Shown here: positions 1-8,030 of the stretch, piece after piece
Position numbering within the stretch: the first letter of the stretch is position 1
Layout: the number at the start of each line of letters is the position of its first letter
NCBI GenBank assembly: GCA_903920865.1
Contig: CAIXNN010000048.1
Coordinates: 1-41,524, forward strand
Source of the DNA: an uncultured Actinomycetes bacterium
GTDB lineage: Bacteria; Actinomycetota; Actinomycetes; UBA12327
Direction: 5' to 3'
DNA: 41,524 nucleotides
The notes under the pieces: model-generated
Database searches by the model: none
Told to the model about the DNA's origin: nothing
The model's input: only the letters and a program-made list of their open reading frames with translations
Translations under genes and position numbers: made by a program

Positions 1-954
1 AGCCTGTCCGCGCTGGAGAACAGATCGCGTATGGGCCAGGACATCATCGGCTACCTCAAAGCTTTGCTGCGGATCAAAGCCCAAGACGACCTTGGTGGCA
101 GCAACCTCATCAGCGCCTAGCGCACTGCCATGCGAGGCGGAAGTGTTGCGCGCATTCGGGGCAGGCCAAGCAATGGTGCTCTTGATCACGATCAGACTTG
201 GTCGCGAAGTTTCGGCCTGTGCGGCCTGACAGGCCAAAGCGAAGGCGGGAAGGTCGATGTCACCGTCGGCGGCTTTGTCCACGACCTTTACGTGCCAGCC
301 GTAGGCCTGATAGCGAGCACCCACATCCTCGCTTAAGGCAAGATCCGAATGGCCATCAATAGTGATCTGGTTTGCGTCGTAGATCAGGTTCAGCATGCCT
401 AGCTTTTGCAGACCCGCCAAGGAGCTTGCTTCGGCACTGACGCCTTCTTCGATGTCGCCATCGGAGGCCAATACCCACACTCTGTGATCGAAAATGCTTT
501 CCTGCGCACCGGCGTCCAAGAGTTCGCGCTCGCGACGGGCAGCCAGTGCAAGTCCGACGGCATTGGCAATTCCTTGTCCCAGCGGACCGGTAGTGGTTTC
601 AACGCCAGCTGTGTGTCCGAATTCTGGGTGGCCAGGGGTTAACGATCCCCATTGCCGCAATTGTTCAAGATCTTTCAGTTCAAGACCGTAGCCACAGAGA
701 AATAGTTGGGTGTACAGCGTGATGCTGGAATGACCCATCGACAAGATAAAACGATCGCGACCCAGCCACGTTGGGTCCGAGGGATCGTGAGTTAGAACGT
801 GTTGAAACAGATGATGGGCCACTGGCGCCAAAGCCATGGCTGTGCCTGGGTGTCCATTGCCTGCCTTTTGCACCGCGTCCATCGCAAGGACTCGAGCGGT
901 AGCAATGGCCCGCGCATCAAGATCCGAGACCGAAGGGGTGGGGCTGCCGCTCAC
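1..954 (-). CDS. tkt: Transketolase, N-terminal 318 residues (cut by window edge)
   Basis: Thiamine-diphosphate enzyme of the non-oxidative pentose phosphate pathway, moving two-carbon units between ketose and aldose phosphates in the cytosol. The reverse strand is open in one frame from a GTG at 954 to the edge. It shows the family N-terminus (AGNGHPGTAMALAP), GHSSITLY, the substrate-site stretch TPGHPEFGHTAGVETTTGPLG, and the TPP/Mg motif as SDGDIEEG followed by YDANQITIDG. Full transketolases are about 690 residues, so a little under half is present. The GTG start is chosen because AAAGGAG lies 8 nt upstream. It is divergent from ctaB, an arrangement conserved in mycobacteria and streptomycetes. 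A TAGATT hexamer (980-985, reverse strand) is a plausible -10. Confidence 0.96.
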   Translation of the reverse strand, partial: MSGSPTPSVSDLDARAIATARVLAMDAVQKAGNGHPGTAMALAPVAHHLFQHVLTHDPSDPTWLGRDRFILSMGHSSITLYTQLFLCGYGLELKDLEQLRQWGSLTPGHPEFGHTAGVETTTGPLGQGIANAVGLALAARRERELLDAGAQESIFDHRVWVLASDGDIEEGVSAEASSLAGLQKLGMLNLIYDANQITIDGHSDLALSEDVGARYQAYGWHVKVVDKAADGDIDLPAFALACQAAQAETSRPSLIVIKSTIAWPAPNARNTSASHGSALGADEVAATKVVLGFDPQQSFEVADDVLAHTRSVLQRGQA

Positions 955-982
955 CAGCGGGACTCCTTTCACAGTGACAAAT

Positions 983-1020
983 CTAGGCGCGATGGGAACA
1001 CCCTATCTAGGCCGCTAGGC
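983..1020. promoter_or_regulatory. Divergent tkt/ctaB promoter region with three CTAGGC hexamers
   Basis: The gap between the tkt and ctaB starts holds CTAGGC at 983-988, 1007-1012 and 1015-1020; the first two are part of an ATCTAGGC 8-mer repeated at a 24-bp interval. TAGGCT at 1016-1021 matches the -10 consensus found elsewhere in this window and would start the ctaB transcript near 1028. TAGATT on the reverse strand (980-985) would serve tkt. That these are promoters is inference; the repeats could also be operator half-sites. Confidence 0.4.
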
Positions 1021-1048
1021 TAAATCTCACACAAACCGAAGGGTGGCC

Positions 1049-1990
1049 GTGACTGCCGTAGATCCACGCCAAGGACGACCTGCTGAAGGTCTTGGTTCGG
1101 GGTCCATCAAGGTCGGTCGTTTTTCTAGTTACTTGGCCCTGACCAAGCCCAGAATCATTGAACTGCTCCTGGTCACAACGGTTCCGACGATGTTTTTGGC
1201 CGCTCAAGGTCTGCCAAATTTGTGGATTGTGATTGCCACCCTCATTGGTGGCTCATTAGCAGCCGGTGGAGCCAATACCTTCAATTGCGTCGTCGATGCA
1301 GACATTGATGCTCTGATGCATCGAACCCAATCCCGGCCGATGGCTATGGGGACGATTTCCGCCAGGCAGGCGAGCCTATTTGGAGCCGTATTGTCGGTTT
1401 CCTCCGTGGTGTGGCTCGCACTTGTTGTCAATGTCGTGTCTGCGTCATTGGCGGCCTTTGCCATCGGCTTTTACGTACTCGGTTACACCATTGTGTTGAA
1501 GCGACGCACGCCGCAAAACATTGTGTGGGGCGGGGCGGCTGGATGCATGCCAGTTCTCATCGGCTGGAGCGCGGTTACCGGATCGCTGAGCTGGGCACCG
1601 ATCGTTCTTTTCCTGGTGATTTTCTTTTGGACGCCACCGCATTATTGGCCTTTGTCCTTGCGATACCGCGAAGACTACGTCGCTGCTGGTGTTCCAATGT
1701 TGCCAGCTGTGGCCGATCAAGTAGTGGTGGCAAAATCGATCCTGATCTACTCCTGGGTGATGGTGGCAACCTCACTTGTGTTGTGGCCGGTTGCTCACAC
1801 GAGCCTGCTCTATCCGATCGTGGCCGCGATCCTGGGCGCGCTATTCGTGCTGGAGGCGCAACGACTTTTCTTTGCAGCTCGAAAGGGTGCGGACGAAGAC
1901 GTGATGCGCCCCATGAGATTGTTCCAAGGATCGATCACCTATTTGACGTTGCTCTTCGTTGCCATCGCGCTTGATTCGCTGCTGCGCTGA
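1049..1990 (+). CDS. ctaB: Protoheme IX farnesyltransferase (haem O synthase)
   Basis: UbiA-superfamily polytopic membrane prenyltransferase that attaches farnesyl to haem B, giving haem O for cytochrome c oxidase. The first Asp-rich prenyl-diphosphate motif is N-x3-D-x3-D (NCVVDADID); the second region is YREDYVAAGVPMLP. FWTPPHYWPLSLRYR is typical of CtaB. Multiple hydrophobic helices span the rest; 313 residues is normal. The start is set at GTG 1049 because GAAGG (1037-1041) is correctly spaced for it and would touch the in-frame GTG at 1043. Haem O made here is the substrate of CtaA encoded at 4.6-5.5 kb. It is convergent with the histidine kinase gene, with one base between stop codons. 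Confidence 0.95.
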   Translation: MTAVDPRQGRPAEGLGSGSIKVGRFSSYLALTKPRIIELLLVTTVPTMFLAAQGLPNLWIVIATLIGGSLAAGGANTFNCVVDADIDALMHRTQSRPMAMGTISARQASLFGAVLSVSSVVWLALVVNVVSASLAAFAIGFYVLGYTIVLKRRTPQNIVWGGAAGCMPVLIGWSAVTGSLSWAPIVLFLVIFFWTPPHYWPLSLRYREDYVAAGVPMLPAVADQVVVAKSILIYSWVMVATSLVLWPVAHTSLLYPIVAAILGALFVLEAQRLFFAARKGADEDVMRPMRLFQGSITYLTLLFVAIALDSLLR

Positions 1991-1991
1991 G

Positions 1992-3278
1992 TTAGTTGGT
2001 ACCGAACGTCATCTCTAGCCGGGTGCCACCCGTGGGCGATTTTCCAATTCTGAGTCCGCCGCCGGTTGACTCGGTCGTTCGGCGCATGATGTCCAGACCT
2101 AGACCGGTAGAGCCTGAGCCGCTGACTCCGCGTTCGGTCAGGCTGGTCTGGTTCAATCCGGTGCCTTCGTCATCGATGACGATGTGCACCATGTTGTCAA
2201 TCCATGGTTGGGCGGTGACGGTAAAGCCGACACCTTCGTCAGTATGGGCGAAGATATTTCCAAGAGCCGCATCTAAACAGGCCGCCAAGTCGTCAGCCGA
2301 AATTGGCAAAGGCATGGGGTCATCGGAAATGTCAGTAGTAACGGGCCGGTCCTGGTCCTCGGCCAGTGCCGACCAAAATTGCACGCGCAATTGGGTGATC
2401 TCGCCTGCGTCGCACAACTGGATCAAATCACTGTTGAGCGGATGGTTTGCCGCTCTGATGACGTCATCGAGTCCGCGTTCAAGTAAATCAATGTCGTTTT
2501 CGATACGACCACGCTCAGGCGCATCAGACAAGGCTTCGGCATCGAGCCGCAGCGCGGTCAAGGGGGTGCGCAGTCGGTGTGACAGGTCGGCAATTGACTG
2601 ACGTTCGGCTTGTAGTAGCTCACCAATTCGTTTCGCTAGCGCGTTAATTGCCGTGCCGACATCGTGGACCTCGGGAGGGCCATCGGGCGTTGCCCGGGCA
2701 TCAAGGTTGCCCTCCGCAAGGGCATCGGCTGTTTTGGCCAATTCCGTCAGTGGCCGAGTAATGGAAGCTGCTATTCGATCGGCGATAAACAGCGAAGCAA
2801 GAAACAGCGCAAGAGCGAGGCCACCAATGACCACGCTCGCGCGCAGTAGGCCTTCAGTCAGTGCATCGTGGGAAATATTCACCGCGATGATGCGCACTCC
2901 ACTACTGATGAAAACAGGGATCAAGATCACCTGACCACCGCTGGGAGTGGCGACCGTGGTGGCTCCGTCTCGCGCGGCATTGGCGGCGATTGCTGGAATG
3001 TCCGGATCAGAGATGGTCGAAGTGCTAATTGCTGAGCCATTGGCCAGGATCACCGTCGTGGAAATCCCCTCAGGTTCATTCAACGAATTAAGAACCAAAG
3101 AGATCTGAGCGCTATCGCCGTTAGAAACCACCGGGACTAAGGCTTGGGCCACCGTGCGGCCGTTTTCAATGGCGGCTGACTTGGCTTGATCTCGCACTAA
3201 GGCGATGAGCGGGAGCGCAAAAGCCAAGAGCACCACGCTCGTGGTGGCGGCTACCAGGAGAACTATTCGCTTACGCAT
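1992..3278 (-). CDS. Two-component sensor histidine kinase (HAMP, HisKA, HATPase)
   Basis: Membrane sensor kinase of 428 residues. Visible in order: TM helix about 5-27, an extracytoplasmic sensor region about 28-147, TM helix about 148-166, HAMP about 167-220, the H-box with phospho-acceptor His234 in LSHRLRTP, and an ATPase domain with N-box Asn341 (ALGNIFAHT), G1 box DDEGTGL (about 369-375) and G2 box GSTGLGL (about 389-395). All catalytic elements are present. It lies 3 nt downstream of the response regulator gene, so the two are co-transcribed. The stimulus is unknown; no recognised ligand-binding fold is evident in the sensor loop. Confidence 0.9.
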   Translation of the reverse strand: MRKRIVLLVAATTSVVLLAFALPLIALVRDQAKSAAIENGRTVAQALVPVVSNGDSAQISLVLNSLNEPEGISTTVILANGSAISTSTISDPDIPAIAANAARDGATTVATPSGGQVILIPVFISSGVRIIAVNISHDALTEGLLRASVVIGGLALALFLASLFIADRIAASITRPLTELAKTADALAEGNLDARATPDGPPEVHDVGTAINALAKRIGELLQAERQSIADLSHRLRTPLTALRLDAEALSDAPERGRIENDIDLLERGLDDVIRAANHPLNSDLIQLCDAGEITQLRVQFWSALAEDQDRPVTTDISDDPMPLPISADDLAACLDAALGNIFAHTDEGVGFTVTAQPWIDNMVHIVIDDEGTGLNQTSLTERGVSGSGSTGLGLDIMRRTTESTGGGLRIGKSPTGGTRLEMTFGTN

Positions 3279-3281
3279 GAC

Positions 3282-3968
3282 TTACTCGTTGGGATTGACG
3301 AGTTTGATGCCAACATTTCTCACACTGCGCAGGAAGCGTGGCTCGGCGGCTGTTTCTCCTAGTTTTCGCCGCAACCAGGACAGGTGGACGTCAACGGTCT
3401 TATCGGTTCCGCCATAGGGCTGACGCCACACCTCAATGGTGAGTTCACGTTTGGAGATAACTCGCCCCTGATTGCTTGCCAGGTAGTGGAGTAAGTCAAA
3501 CTCACGAGCGCTCAGGTCCAACTCTTCGCCGGCAAGGCTTACTTGACGACCTGCCGGATCGATAACCAGGTCAGCGATCGTTAGCGTTTGGTCTGTCTCG
3601 CCTTCTGAACTCGTTCGGCGCAGGACAGCTTTGATCCGCGCATCCAATGAGGCACTGGCGAAGGGTTTGGGAACAAAGTCATCGGCGCCGGCTTCGAGAG
3701 CCTTGACCACAGAGTTCTCATCGCCTCGAGCCGTGACGACGATCACCGGGACTTGAGATACCGCGCGGAGCATGCGAAGAAGTTCCAATCCGTCAATGTC
3801 AGGTAACCCCAAATCCAAGATGACCAGATCGCACCCTTCATTGACAGCGGCCCCAAGGCCGGCCATGCCCGTGGGGGCTGACGTGACAGCGTGGCCTCTC
3901 TCGGTCAGGGAGTGGATCAAGGCGCGACGGATTTCCGGATCGTCCTCAACCACTAAAACCTGGGCCAT
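3282..3968 (-). CDS. OmpR/PhoB-family response regulator
   Basis: Cytosolic DNA-binding partner of the adjacent kinase, 228 residues. Receiver domain: acidic pocket Glu8/Asp9/Asp10, phospho-acceptor Asp52 in VILDLGLPDIDG, Thr79 and Lys101 in FVPKPF. The C-terminal winged helix ends with the family motif TVDVHLSWLRRKLGE. The ATG at 3968 has no Shine-Dalgarno sequence but has TAGGTT exactly 6 nt upstream on the coding strand, predicting a leaderless transcript. OmpR-family regulators bind head-to-tail half-sites about 11 bp apart; such a repeat (TTAA at 4021 and 4032) sits in the divergent gap. The regulon is unknown. Confidence 0.92.
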   Translation of the reverse strand: MAQVLVVEDDPEIRRALIHSLTERGHAVTSAPTGMAGLGAAVNEGCDLVILDLGLPDIDGLELLRMLRAVSQVPVIVVTARGDENSVVKALEAGADDFVPKPFASASLDARIKAVLRRTSSEGETDQTLTIADLVIDPAGRQVSLAGEELDLSAREFDLLHYLASNQGRVISKRELTIEVWRQPYGGTDKTVDVHLSWLRRKLGETAAEPRFLRSVRNVGIKLVNPNE

Positions 3969-3974
3969 GACTTC

Positions 3975-3980
3975 AACCTA
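3975..3980 (-). promoter_or_regulatory. -10 hexamer TAGGTT of a leaderless promoter (response regulator)
   Basis: TAGGTT on the coding strand, then 6 nt, then ATG at 3968. The start codon would be at the +1 site. It fits the 12-member pattern described in the findings. Confidence 0.6.
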
Positions 3981-4017
3981 CCGCCTCAACACTTGCCTTA
4001 CGGGCTAGTGACGAGCA

Positions 4018-4056
4018 CTTTTAACGGGACCTTAAGTCGGTTGGTGGCCCTAGTTT
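4018..4056 (+). promoter_or_regulatory. Phased TTAA direct repeat next to a -10 box; possible response-regulator site
   Basis: TTAA occurs at 4021-4024 and 4032-4035, an 11-bp period (one helical turn), each followed within a few bases by a CGG. TAGTTT at 4051-4056 is a plausible -10 for the gene starting at 4083, which puts the second half-site over the -35 position. PhoB/OmpR-type activators commonly replace the -35 in this way. Assignment to the neighbouring regulator is inference. Confidence 0.4.
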
Positions 4057-4082
4057 ACTTACAGCACGGTAGAAATAGTCCT

Positions 4083-4625
4083 ATGACTAAATGGCTCTTG
4101 TTCCTGGCCTGGGCGCTCGCAGCCACAATCGCGGTCAGCGGCGGTTTCGCATCCATTGCCTTAGTTGATTCTCGGCTCGGAGTGGAAGGCGATAAACCAA
4201 GTGCATCCGCCAATAACCCAACAGGAAATGTTCCTCCACTAGATGTGAAGGAAACGGGAGCTGGCAATGCAGTGAAAGGCAAAGTCGTTGGTCCTAATCC
4301 CGATGGCCCCAAGGGCGCCCCACAAGGTGAGCGTGAATCCACGGATCGCGAAGCAGTTGAGGCTCGCGTGCGTCGTCTACTTGCTAATGGTGTCTCTGCT
4401 TCTACAAGTGGCACTGGCGGTTCGGTAACTGCGGTGTGTTCCGGTGGTCGAGTGCAGCTGACCGCATGGGCTCCTTCGCCAGGATTTGGAATTGACGATG
4501 TCAGCGCAGGCCCAGGACGCAGCGTTTATGTCGTTTTTGAATCTGCTGGGTCAAGCTGGCAGGTTCGAGCCCGCTGCTCAGGTGGAACGGTGCTCTTCGA
4601 CACTCAAAAGGTCAGCGGCGACTAA
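4083..4625 (+). CDS. Secreted or membrane-anchored hypothetical protein beside the two-component system
   Basis: Not assigned to a named family. 180 residues: an N-terminal hydrophobic segment about 4-27 (signal peptide or anchor; no lipobox Cys seen), a low-complexity Pro/Gly/Asn-rich linker about 35-85, then a compact C-terminal domain about 87-175 with Cys119 and Cys165, each in a (V/R)CSGG context, able to form a disulfide outside the cell. Small exported proteins of this shape are often found beside OmpR-type systems in actinobacteria. ATG 4083 is preferred because the hydrophobic segment then lies at the N-terminus. Its last 48 nt overlap the 3' end of convergent ctaA. It is a likely target of the divergent regulator. 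Confidence 0.75.
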   Translation: MTKWLLFLAWALAATIAVSGGFASIALVDSRLGVEGDKPSASANNPTGNVPPLDVKETGAGNAVKGKVVGPNPDGPKGAPQGERESTDREAVEARVRRLLANGVSASTSGTGGSVTAVCSGGRVQLTAWAPSPGFGIDDVSAGPGRSVYVVFESAGSSWQVRARCSGGTVLFDTQKVSGD

Positions 4626-5525
4626 GCGGGTACGCATAGCAAACCAAATGCGCAGTGTGGCCCACCAAATAGCGCAGGCCCCAACCACGTGTAATGCCAC
4701 GAGAAGTTCTGGGACCCCAAGAAAATACTGAGTAAACCCCAGCGCGCCCTGCAACACAATCAAGACAAGTAAAACCTGGACTGCGCGAATTGCTCGCCGT
4801 GGTGCTGATGTCACTGTGAGGCCGATGAGTAAGGCAAACGTCAGGCCAAGGAAAGCGATGACTACATCAGCGTGGAGCCACGAAATTGCACGGGGCTCAA
4901 GTCCAAATCGGACCAGGGATGCAGCATCCCCAGAATGCGGTCCACTGCCTGTGACCACCGTCCCGATGACCACGACTAGCAAGCCCACTACGACAAGTAG
5001 GCGGGCCACGTTAGCCAGCAACGGCTGCACCAGGATCGTCGGCTTTGCATCGCCGCGTTCTCTGCCGCGTTCATACAGCGTGGTGGCAAGGGCGATCATC
5101 ACTATTGAAACTAAGAAGTGCGCTGCAACGCTGTAGGGATTGAGTCCGGTGAGAACGGTGATCCCACCCAGTACTGCTTGGGCAACAACCCCCAGGAGTA
5201 GAGATGCGGACAAAATAACTAGGGGAGTGCGCCGTGGCTTGTGCCGGATCGCGGCGATGATGCTTGCAATGATGACAACAGCAAGGACGAAAGTCAGGAG
5301 TCGATTTCCAAATTCGATGTACTTGTGGAAGCCCTCTGCCTGACGTTGAACTGGGATAAGCGAGCCTTCTGCGCAATCAGGCCAGGTGGGGCAGCCCAAT
5401 CCTGAACCAGTGAGCCGAACGAGTGCGCCGGTGACCACGATGGCGCATTGGGCAACCACGTTCAGGGCGAACAACCTGCGGGTAAGCGTCGATACTGCCG
5501 TTGACTGCGGGCTCAGTTTGTTCAC
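4578..5525 (-). CDS. ctaA: Haem A synthase (COX15/CtaA family)
   Basis: Integral membrane enzyme that oxidises a haem O methyl group to the formyl group of haem A, needed for aa3-type cytochrome c oxidase. It has the paired Cys motif GLGCPTWPDC, IEFGNRLLTF, and helix-borne His residues in AAHFLV, WLHADVV and ALHVVGACAIWW, over about eight hydrophobic helices. The 315-residue length is normal. An upstream in-frame start at 5621 would overlap the permease gene by 70 nt; GTG 5525 is preferred because TACCAT stands exactly 6 nt before it, the leaderless pattern of this window. The 3' end overlaps the convergent gene at 4083-4625 by 48 nt. Confidence 0.94.
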   Translation of the reverse strand: MNKLSPQSTAVSTLTRRLFALNVVAQCAIVVTGALVRLTGSGLGCPTWPDCAEGSLIPVQRQAEGFHKYIEFGNRLLTFVLAVVIIASIIAAIRHKPRRTPLVILSASLLLGVVAQAVLGGITVLTGLNPYSVAAHFLVSIVMIALATTLYERGRERGDAKPTILVQPLLANVARLLVVVGLLVVVIGTVVTGSGPHSGDAASLVRFGLEPRAISWLHADVVIAFLGLTFALLIGLTVTSAPRRAIRAVQVLLVLIVLQGALGFTQYFLGVPELLVALHVVGACAIWWATLRIWFAMRTRLVAADLLSVEEHRST

Positions 5526-5531
5526 ATCTGC

Positions 5532-5537
5532 ATGGTA
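5532..5537 (-). promoter_or_regulatory. -10 hexamer TACCAT of a leaderless promoter (ctaA)
   Basis: TACCAT on the coding strand, 6 nt, then GTG at 5525. It is the weakest match to the TAGNCT consensus but keeps the exact spacing, and suggests that ctaA has its own promoter within the 3' region or downstream of the ABC permease gene. Confidence 0.45.
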
Positions 5538-5551
5538 GTTGGGTGGCGGTG

Positions 5552-6328
5552 CTAATCCCACTTGAAGAACCGTGAGGCTAACGCGATCCCGATCACAGCC
5601 CAGACCAAGAGAACCAACCACTGAGTCAAAGACGGCACACTGCCGTCCCGCAAGATCGCTCGAAGACCATCGGCCAGAGCTGCAGTAGGCAGAAATTCAA
5701 TAGTTCGCGCGAGTGACCGGGGCCACTGTTCAGAGGAGATCACCGTGCCTCCACCGAGCAGGAGGAGCAGAAACAACAGATTGGCTCCTGCCAGGGTTGC
5801 CTCGGCCCTTAAAGTGCCGGCCATCAAGAGAGCGATTCCGGAAAATGCTGCAATCCCAAGAACCATCAGGCCCACTGCCAAAAGGATGCTTCCTTGCGGC
5901 TTCCAGCCCAGAAGTGCTGCCACCGCACTGATCAGAAGAACTTGCAAGGCCGCTATGAAGGTGACGGCAAGCGTTTTGGAAATCACTAGGCCGCGTCTAC
6001 CCAAGGGAGTCGTACCGATATGCGTGAGAACTCCGTAGCGACGATCAAAACCAACGGCTATGGCTTGTGCCGTGAAGGCACTGGACAAAATGGCAAGAGC
6101 TAGAACACTTGGTGCAACCGTTTGAATGCGCGCAAAGCCTTGAGCCGCATTCCCCAAGGACAAGACCGTGGTCTTTGACAAGGCGATCACGATGAACAGC
6201 GGGATGATGATCGTTAATAGCGCCTGTTCACCATTGCGCAATAGCAAGATCGTTTCGTAACGGGCATGGGATGAGATTCGCTTAACAGCGCTTGCTGGAA
6301 CTCCGGATGGTTGCAGGTTCATGGTCAT
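5552..6328 (-). CDS. ABC-2 type transporter permease
   Basis: Membrane subunit, 258 residues, of an ABC exporter. About six hydrophobic helices are visible (about 37-52, 72-92, 120-142, 150-170, 180-196, 236-252), and RRYGVLTHIGTTPLGRRGLVISK is characteristic of ABC-2/DrrB-like permeases. Its ATG overlaps the stop of the ATPase gene by 4 nt (ATGA), so the two are translationally coupled. The same ATPase-permease-ctaA order is found beside the mycobacterial suf operon. Substrate unknown; annotations of homologues as antibiotic exporters are not evidence of function. The proximity to ctaA hints at a role in cytochrome or haem biology. Confidence 0.88.
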   Translation of the reverse strand: MTMNLQPSGVPASAVKRISSHARYETILLLRNGEQALLTIIIPLFIVIALSKTTVLSLGNAAQGFARIQTVAPSVLALAILSSAFTAQAIAVGFDRRYGVLTHIGTTPLGRRGLVISKTLAVTFIAALQVLLISAVAALLGWKPQGSILLAVGLMVLGIAAFSGIALLMAGTLRAEATLAGANLLFLLLLLGGGTVISSEQWPRSLARTIEFLPTAALADGLRAILRDGSVPSLTQWLVLLVWAVIGIALASRFFKWD

Positions 6329-7290
6329 TGCAAGTCACGCCCTGTCAATTCAAAAAAGACATCTTCAAGGCTTCGGTCCCCACTGCGCAAACTGGTGATC
6401 ACGACATCGTTTGAGGATGACCAACGCACGAGTGCGCGGCTGATCTCATCGGCGCTTGGTCCGCTAATGACTAGGTCATCAAATCTGCTCGCCACGCTGA
6501 CGCCGGGTCCGAGTGCTTGCTTAAGGGAGTCCAGGTCCGCCGGGGTTGATGTCGTTAGAACTACCTGGCTTGACCCGCTAGAGAGCAGGTCTGAGACCTT
6601 GCCTTGGGTAACAATCTTGCCCTGATCGGCAATGATGACCGTGTCTGCGACTCGTTGTGCTTCCTCCATGTAATGGGTACTCAGACAGATCGTCACTCCT
6701 GCTTCGCGTAGTTCATTAATCAATTCCCATGTCTTAACTCGAGCCACCGGGTCAAGGCCTGCGGTGGGTTCATCAAGCAGGAGAAGTTCTGGGCGCCCAA
6801 CCACAGCAGCAGCCAGTGCAACGGTTTGCTTTTGACCACCTGACATTCGACGGTAGGGAGTTCGGCCGATGCGATGCAGGTCAAGACGCTCACACAGTTC
6901 GTTCACGTTGAGTGGATCGCGATGCAGGGCTGCAATCTCGGAGACAAATTCCACGGCGCGAGCGGCAGTGGGTATGCCCCCACTTTGCAACATCACCCCC
7001 ATCCGAGCCCGTTCACTGGGAGTAAAGCGTTGCGGATCTACGCCGAATACTCGAACTGTTCCCGAGGTCGCCTTACGAAGGCCCTCGCAGACCTCAATCG
7101 TGGTTGTCTTTCCAGCCCCGTTAGGCCCAAGAAAGGCAGTTACTTGACCTGCGTGAAGGTCAAAGCTGAGCCCATCAACGGCTCGCTTGCCTGGGTATTT
7201 CACGACGAGATCCCTGACGGATAGGACCGACGATGGTCCTTGGGTCCAAGCCTGGGAGGCGTCAAGGCCAGCCTGGGGATCTGAGGTCAC
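6325..7290 (-). CDS. ABC transporter ATPase (DrrA/CcmA-like)
   Basis: Nucleotide-binding subunit, 321 residues, paired with the ABC-2 permease. Walker A GPNGAGKT at 55-62, Q-loop MLQSGG, signature MSGGQKQ, Walker B LLLDEPTAGLDP and switch His in LSTHYMEE are all intact. The region after about residue 235 is the C-terminal extension usual in DrrA-type exporters. The GTG start at 7290 lacks a Shine-Dalgarno sequence but has TAGACT exactly 6 nt upstream, predicting leaderless initiation. It is divergent from sufR across an 89-nt gap that also holds the proposed SufR operator, so it may share that regulation. Confidence 0.92.
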   Translation of the reverse strand: MTSDPQAGLDASQAWTQGPSSVLSVRDLVVKYPGKRAVDGLSFDLHAGQVTAFLGPNGAGKTTTIEVCEGLRKATSGTVRVFGVDPQRFTPSERARMGVMLQSGGIPTAARAVEFVSEIAALHRDPLNVNELCERLDLHRIGRTPYRRMSGGQKQTVALAAAVVGRPELLLLDEPTAGLDPVARVKTWELINELREAGVTICLSTHYMEEAQRVADTVIIADQGKIVTQGKVSDLLSSGSSQVVLTTSTPADLDSLKQALGPGVSVASRFDDLVISGPSADEISRALVRWSSSNDVVITSLRSGDRSLEDVFFELTGRDLQ

Positions 7291-7296
7291 CCGGAG

Positions 7297-7302
7297 AGTC
7301 TA
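7297..7302 (-). promoter_or_regulatory. -10 hexamer TAGACT of a leaderless promoter (ABC ATPase)
   Basis: TAGACT on the coding strand, 6 nt, then GTG at 7290. It matches the TAGNCT consensus exactly. Confidence 0.6.
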
Positions 7303-7335
7303 GGGCCCCCGAGTGGACGTGCCTGCCGAATTACG

Positions 7336-7347
7336 TCACAATAGTGT
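7336..7347. promoter_or_regulatory. Probable SufR operator overlapping the sufR -10 box
   Basis: The 12-mer TCACAATAGTGT contains a CAC-N4-GTG dyad; read on the other strand it is ACACT-AT-TGTGA, resembling the ACACT/TGTGA half-sites I recall for mycobacterial SufR (from memory, with a different spacer). TAGTGT at 7342-7347 is a TANNNT -10 for sufR, with transcription expected near 7354 and a leader carrying GGAGG. An operator over the -10 fits autorepression of the operon. No binding data are available here. Confidence 0.5.
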
Positions 7348-7379
7348 CACCTAATTCGTTAAGGACGGAGGTCAGCCAC

Positions 7380-8030
7380 GTGGAGCGAGTATCGGAGCGA
7401 ATCACGCGCTCTCTGGTTGACGTGGGTCCCGCAACAGCTGCAGTTCTGGCAGAGCGCTTGGGGATCACGCCCGGCGCAGTTCGTCGGCACCTCGATCCAA
7501 TGGTTGAAGCGGGTTGGTTAGTGGCTGGCGAAAATGCGCCTTACGGTCCACGTAGCCAGCGTGGTCGGGGTCGTCCGGCTCGTATCTACTCGGTGACAGA
7601 TCTAGGTCGCGATCGATTGCCCAAGGCCTATGAAGCCTTATCTGTTGAACTCATGCGGTATCTACGCGATCGCGTCGGAGGTACAGCAGTCAAAGACTTT
7701 GCCAAGGCACGATTGCAACCCCAATACGAGCGGTTCTCGCAAGCCCTCGCTGGTAAGGATGCTGCCGTTAAGCCGTATATCTTGGCCGAGTTACTGAGCA
7801 AGGATGGTTTTGCAGCCACCGCTGAAGCGTCATCGCTTCCGGGAACTCAGGTTTGTCAACACCACTGTCCTGTGGCACATGCCGCAACTGAATTTCCCGA
7901 GCTGTGCGATGCAGAAGCGGAGATGTTTTCACAGGTCTTAGGAACTCATGTTCAAAGACTGGCAACGATTAGCCACGGGGACGCTGTTTGTACCACCTAT
8001 TTGCCCGACAATTCAAGGAGCGCATCATGA
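7380..8030 (+). CDS. sufR: SufR, iron-sulfur-sensing transcriptional repressor of the suf operon
   Basis: Winged-helix DNA-binding protein, 216 residues, expected to hold an Fe-S cluster and repress the operon when clusters are plentiful. The N-terminal helix-turn-helix is about 16-47 ([13 protein letters not shown]), followed by a basic wing ([16 protein letters not shown]). Four C-terminal cysteines, Cys159-x3-Cys163-x12-Cys176-x27-Cys204, are the likely cluster ligands. GTG 7380 is chosen because GGAGG lies 8 nt upstream and homology begins here; the frame is open further upstream but would overlap the divergent ABC gene. The stop overlaps the sufB ATG by 4 nt. First gene of the suf operon, as in mycobacteria. 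Confidence 0.93.
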   Translation: MERVSERITRSLVDVGPATAAVLAERLGITPGAVRRHLDPMVEAGWLVAGENAPYGPRSQRGRGRPARIYSVTDLGRDRLPKAYEALSVELMRYLRDRVGGTAVKDFAKARLQPQYERFSQALAGKDAAVKPYILAELLSKDGFAATAEASSLPGTQVCQHHCPVAHAATEFPELCDAEAEMFSQVLGTHVQRLATISHGDAVCTTYLPDNSRSAS

